From positions 1-34,250 of the forward strand of contig JAUCBJ010002283.1 in assembly GCA_032718475.1 (NCBI GenBank): DNA of 34,250 nt. Reading direction: 5' to 3'. Position numbers and translations under genes: made by a program. This stretch comes from Nemertoderma westbladi (lineage: Eukaryota; Xenacoelomorpha; Nemertodermatida; Nemertodermatidae). This document shows, in pieces, positions 30,727 through 34,250 of the stretch (position 1 is its first letter; each line of letters opens with the position of its first letter). The notes below the pieces were generated by a model. It saw only the letters and a list, made by a program, of their open reading frames with translations. It was not told where the DNA came from and did no database searches.

Positions 30727-30964
30727 TTGATTGGAGGACTTATCCAAAGCAACAGAGGACAAATTCAAATCGGTTCGACTGGATGCACAGCGGGTAGTGG
30801 AACTGGTCCTACTGATTGTTCCAACAATCTGTCTCTTGTATGTCAGCAGACTTATCTGGAAGGGAATGCACAGTTTGCACCAGCGGATGGTGTCACTCAC
30901 TCAAATAATACATGCATGTGCAGCCAAGAGCTTGGTGGTAACGAGTGGACTGGTAGCACTTGCT
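30727..30964 (+). CDS. Cysteine-rich secreted protein, exon 2 (module 1)
   Basis: The acceptor AG is at 30,725-30,726; phase 0 fits exon 1. The exon encodes the end of the signal peptide (LIGGLIQSNRG), then a module with six cysteines: C-x10-C-x7-C-x23-C-x-C-x13-C. The proposed donor is GTTAGT at 30,965 (phase 1), which joins exon 3 in frame. If it is not used, the frame ends three bases later at TAG after an extra Cys (TCC stop). Exon 3 repeats the C-x7-C and C-x-C spacing, which supports splicing. Such Cys-rich secreted modules resemble EB/EGF-like repeats of invertebrate extracellular proteins; the function is unknown. Confidence 0.6.
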
Positions 30965-32074
30965 GTTAGTATGATAACATATTGTTGAATAGGAGACGTC
31001 GTTTAACTAAATAATGACATATTTGGTAAAATGTTTATCCTCTCTGTGTAGCATACACTGAATCACTAATTACTTTCAGTTTGGTTCAACCTTAGTTAGG
31101 CCTACAGTTTAGCTATCTGCAGTTCAGTTTGACCTTCCAGTTCATATTATACTTTACCGGTATGTCGTGACTGTCCGATTATATCACCACACATTTATTA
31201 TTTGTGATACACTCTCTGCCCATCCTTCGCAATGCTAATACTATCCCCACGAGAAAAAATGAAGAACACACCACTGAACTCCCTCAACGTAATATAAAAT
31301 AATACAAAATAATTTCAGTAACAAATTGTACAAACAGCATGTGTGAGTACATTGTCCTATCCATTGTACACATAGGGACACTGACCAAAATGCAATCCCC
31401 CATAATATTACCAGTAAACCGGTACCATATCTGTACCATCACCAACTGTACTACTACCCTACCCCCAACTCATCCTGCCAGTTCCTTGCGAGTTACAAGG
31501 ACTTCTCCATAGTGATATGTTCCACTCTTCGTCTGACATCATCAGCGCCGCACACCTCAACCCTAAAGCCCCATTCACAGGTGAAGTGCGGGGTTTTTAA
31601 ACAGCATATTGAACTTTGACAACAATGTCATTCTGCTACTACAGCGCTGTATACAAAAACCCACACGCTGTAATTGAGCGGCATTGTTGTTTTACAGCAC
31701 CACCACCGTACTCTTACATAGCAATGTCACCGCAGTTCTCACGACTCTGTCACAGCGAAGTTTATTAGTTAACAGAAACCTCCAATGGGTTCGCGTTCTT
31801 TCACGACACACGGGAGCAATACTACTCTATGTTTGAAAACCCCAACATATTTTTTCCTTCTAATTTTATCAAATTAACTTCTGTTAACTAATTCATTTTG
31901 TTTTTATGAACTTTTGTTCATTAATTCCTTACTAGCTCTACGTACATGTCTGCCCGTTTAATTATAAGTTTAACTGACTAATCGCATTCCTGTAGGTCAT
32001 GATGACCTCCCGTTGTACCTCAAATACTTTCAGTTTCCTCTTATGATTATATTATTGTATAATTTGGTTCACAG
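30965..32074. other. Intron 2 of cysteine-rich gene
   Basis: No coding sequence recognised. It has a GC-richer part at 31,540-31,800 and one of two exact GTTAGGCCTACAGTTTAGC-like words (31,095). It ends in TTTGGTTCACAG, the acceptor of exon 3. Confidence 0.5.
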
Positions 32075-32205
32075 CTCCTTGTACCGGTAACGGCGCCTGC
32101 AAGGGTGGTGTTGGCACTGTCTGCACGATCGGTAAGTGTGAATGCACTGATGGTAGAGTTGGGTCTCTAGATCTCGCGTCTGGTGATAACCCAAAGTCAC
32201 AGTAA
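32075..32205 (+). CDS. Cysteine-rich secreted protein, exon 3 (module 2)
   Basis: The acceptor CACAG ends at 32,074; two bases complete the codon begun in exon 2. It encodes PCTGNGACKGGVGTVCTIGK, then CECTDGRVGS and LDLASGDNPKSQ, with spacing C-x5-C-x7-C-x4-C-x-C, like an EB/EGF-type repeat and parallel to module 1. The frame can end at TAA 32,203-32,205, or splice at the consensus donor GTAAGT that starts at 32,202 (phase 2). An internal GTAAGT at 32,142 is ignored because the sequence beyond it is clearly cysteine-module coding. Confidence 0.55.
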
Positions 32206-33656
32206 GTCGGTTCTGCATCTTTCTGTTAATTAATAATTATTATTATATTATTTAGATAAAATAAAATAAACATATGTATATATATTAATATTATAATTAC
32301 TATATTACAATATATTTTAAAATTCAATGCGAGCACAATCCGGCTATACAATTAATTAATTTAATATAATTTGAATTAGTAATTTTGTCGAGGCGTTTAT
32401 GGGGGGCTTGACCTTAGTAAGTGCTTCGGGCCGTTATGTATAGTGAATCGAGTTGTATAGTGAATGTAGTGACGAGATCTAGAATTAGTTACTGTAAGTA
32501 TGATGCCTCAGCATTTACAAACTGCTTCAAAGGAGGCGCGATAATACGTGTAAACCGTTCCGTTATATTGTGTTGTTGGCTAGTAAATGTACGTGTGACT
32601 TACATAGCAGGTTGGACACTACTTTGGTCTAGTGCGTGGTAAGCGCACGATTTACTCGAATCACTTGCATCGCTGGTAAATAATAGTTACTAGTTGGGAA
32701 TAATATAACAATACTGTGGACTCACACATTCGCATTAAATGAACCGAATCTTATTACTAACAGGGCGCACTTACATTTATCGTGTGGAAATCAAGTTAGT
32801 TTGATCTTTAGTCCAATATATTCATCAACAAGTAGGGCAAATATAAGTTGTTAATACAAATGATTAGATAGATTGCAAATGATTAGCGCAAGTGACTTGA
32901 CTAGCGCAATGTCAAGTGATTAGGTAAATATTGCGGACCACTGTAACTAAAGTGGCCCAAAGGCACTTACAAAGTCAATGCAAATTAACCTAAGATGTTA
33001 TTTAGGTTAAGCCAAGGTGGCCTGTAAGGCGTAAGGGTTGACAACGAATATATACGATGTTTAGTGAAATAGAACAGCCAATAAGATGCAGGGATACCAA
33101 CTCCGGCAGCTACCAATGAGAGTTCAGTAATACTACAACCGTTGTTAGGCAACAATATAAACAACCTTATGGGCCATTCAATACATTCGAAGCACAAATA
33201 TTATACGCATGGAAATCGAATAATAATACGATAAAAATATAAAATTTCTGTATACAGTTAGCATGACTAGCTTGTTTTTATTAAAGATTTCTTTTTTTTT
33301 AATGCACATTTAAATAATAATAAAATACATGACATAATACAATTAACGAACAAAGCAACACAAAAACAGCACTGACAATGGGAAACAACAAAGAGTTAAG
33401 TTACAGTTAGCATTGGCAGCAAATAATTTAGCACTTTTTTTAATTTTTAAGTTCAAAAAGTTCAAAGTTTTTTAGCACTAATATATATTGGTTTGATTAA
33501 ATTACTAATTAAATTTTTTTTAATATTATATAAATATATTATATAATATACTGTATATTATTATTTATATAATCTATAGATTTTCTGAACACTTTTATTA
33601 CATTCGTGATTTCCCCATTAATTAATTTGAATGTTTTTCACACCCAGATTTTTCAG
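32206..33656. other. Non-coding stretch after exon 3
   Basis: Mostly AT-rich. A 9-bp inverted repeat, TTAACCTAA/TTAGGTTAA, occurs at 32,985-33,010. Open frames at 32,421-32,642 and 32,985-33,197 have no recognisable product. It could be intron if the candidate exon at 33,657 belongs to the same gene. Confidence 0.5.
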
Positions 33657-33727
33657 AGTGGGGTGACGACGATGACTTTCGACGCATTAAAATTCATCCC
33701 ACTCCAGAGGAAAATCGACGCAAATGA
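33657..33727 (+). CDS. Candidate terminal exon encoding an acidic C-tail
   Basis: After a good acceptor (CACCCAGATTTTTCAG) the sequence reads WGDDDDFRRIKIHPTPEENR and two more basic residues, then TGA at 33,725-33,727. Base composition and the non-random charged peptide suggest coding in AT-rich surroundings. It enters with two bases completing a codon, whereas exon 3 would leave two, so direct joining is out of frame. An extra exon, a different exon 3 donor or a different gene would be needed. Confidence 0.35.
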
Positions 33728-33869
33728 CAGCCCAAATTAAAACTCTAACCTGTTCCATTAAAGTAATAGTAAAGTAAATTTTCTTTGGCCGCTAGACCAG
33801 GGATTACGCACAAAGTGTGACGACTTATTTCCAATAGAAAAGTAGCTTTAAGTCCAAATCGGTATACCT

Positions 33870-34250
33870 TAGGTCCTGTAGCGTTAGGTCCCGTAGCTTT
33901 AGGTCCTGTAGCGTTAGGTCCTGTAGCGTTAGGTCCTGTAGCGTTAGTTCCTGGCGCGTTAGGTCCCGTAGCTTTAGGTCCTGGCGCGTTAGGTCCTGTA
34001 GCGTTAGGTCCTGGAGCGTTAGGTCCCGTAGCGTTAGGTCTTGTAGCGTTAGGTCCTGTAGCTTTAGATCCTGGTGCATTAAGTCATGTAGCGTTAGGTC
34101 CTGTAGCGTTAGGTCCTGTAGCGTTAGGTCCTGTAGCGTTAGGTCCTGTAGCGTTAGGTCCTGTAGCGTTAGGTCCTGTAGCGTTAGGTCCTGTAGCGTT
34201 AGGTCCTGTAGCGTTAGGTCCTGTAGCGTTAGGTCCTGTAGCGTTAGGTC
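33870..34250. repeat. 15-bp minisatellite, about 25 copies, cut by the window end
   Basis: The unit is TAGGTCCTGTAGCGT. Units are variable at the left (GTCCCGTAGCTT, CTGGCGCGT, CTGGAGCGT and similar) and perfect from about 34,085 to the end, so the youngest expansion is on the right and the array continues beyond the window. A partial, degraded unit is visible at 33,842-33,855. Because 15 is a multiple of three, one minus-strand frame stays open as a five-residue repeat (DLTLQ), which is a by-product. Confidence 0.97.

Noticed and set aside
30727-30969. Exon 2 as a complete stand-alone gene starting at TTG
   Set aside because: It lacks an ATG, and an upstream signal-peptide exon with matching phase explains the start better.
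33825-34079. Open frame encoding a five-residue repeat (DLTLQ type)
   Set aside because: It is only a stop-free phase of the 15-bp minisatellite.
33870-34250. Regular repeats resembling a CRISPR array
   Set aside because: Units are directly adjacent with no unique spacers, and the context is a eukaryotic genome.

Overview
The window looks like nuclear DNA of an invertebrate animal, possibly an arthropod, although the sequence does not fix the group. The evidence is BEL/Pao LTR retroelements (a metazoan superfamily), a piggyBac remnant, GT-AG introns, AT-rich spacers and a two-pore-domain potassium (K2P) channel gene. There are no bacterial-style operons, rRNA or tRNA genes that I can recognise.

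Region 1 (1-22,076, all on the minus strand) is a retroelement graveyard. Element A (2-1,366, cut by the window edge) is a Gag-like reading frame with three in-frame stops. Element B (3,105-10,965) is a BEL/Pao element that still shows Gag, zinc knuckles, aspartic protease, reverse transcriptase, a gutted RNase H, integrase and the C-terminal integrase-linked domain, broken by several frameshifts and three in-frame TGA codons. Element C (16,302-22,076) is a second, different BEL/Pao element with Gag, zinc knuckles, protease, RT and part of RNase H; its integrase end is missing. The 10,966-16,301 spacer holds only repeats, among them a roughly 100-bp dispersed family.

Region 2 (22,905-27,946, plus strand) carries the last three recognisable exons of a K2P channel, with both pore filters (TIGYG and TVGFG) and matching intron phases. 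The first exons are not visible. The 4-kb intron between the first two exons has collected a roughly 300-bp MITE, a 2.4-kb terminal-inverted-repeat transposon and, inside that, a 92-bp LINE tail with a 13-bp target duplication.

Region 3 (28,624-33,727, plus strand) appears to hold a small secreted cysteine-rich protein gene: a TATA box, a short signal-peptide exon and two cysteine-module exons in compatible phase, with a possible acidic terminal exon further on. Its first intron contains a 1.1-kb internally deleted piggyBac with TTAA flanks. The window ends in a 15-bp minisatellite (33,870 onward).

Nothing here amounts to a convincing new molecular system. The most useful leads are the cysteine-rich gene, the unclassified TIR transposon, the short-palindrome enrichment and the dispersed repeat family.
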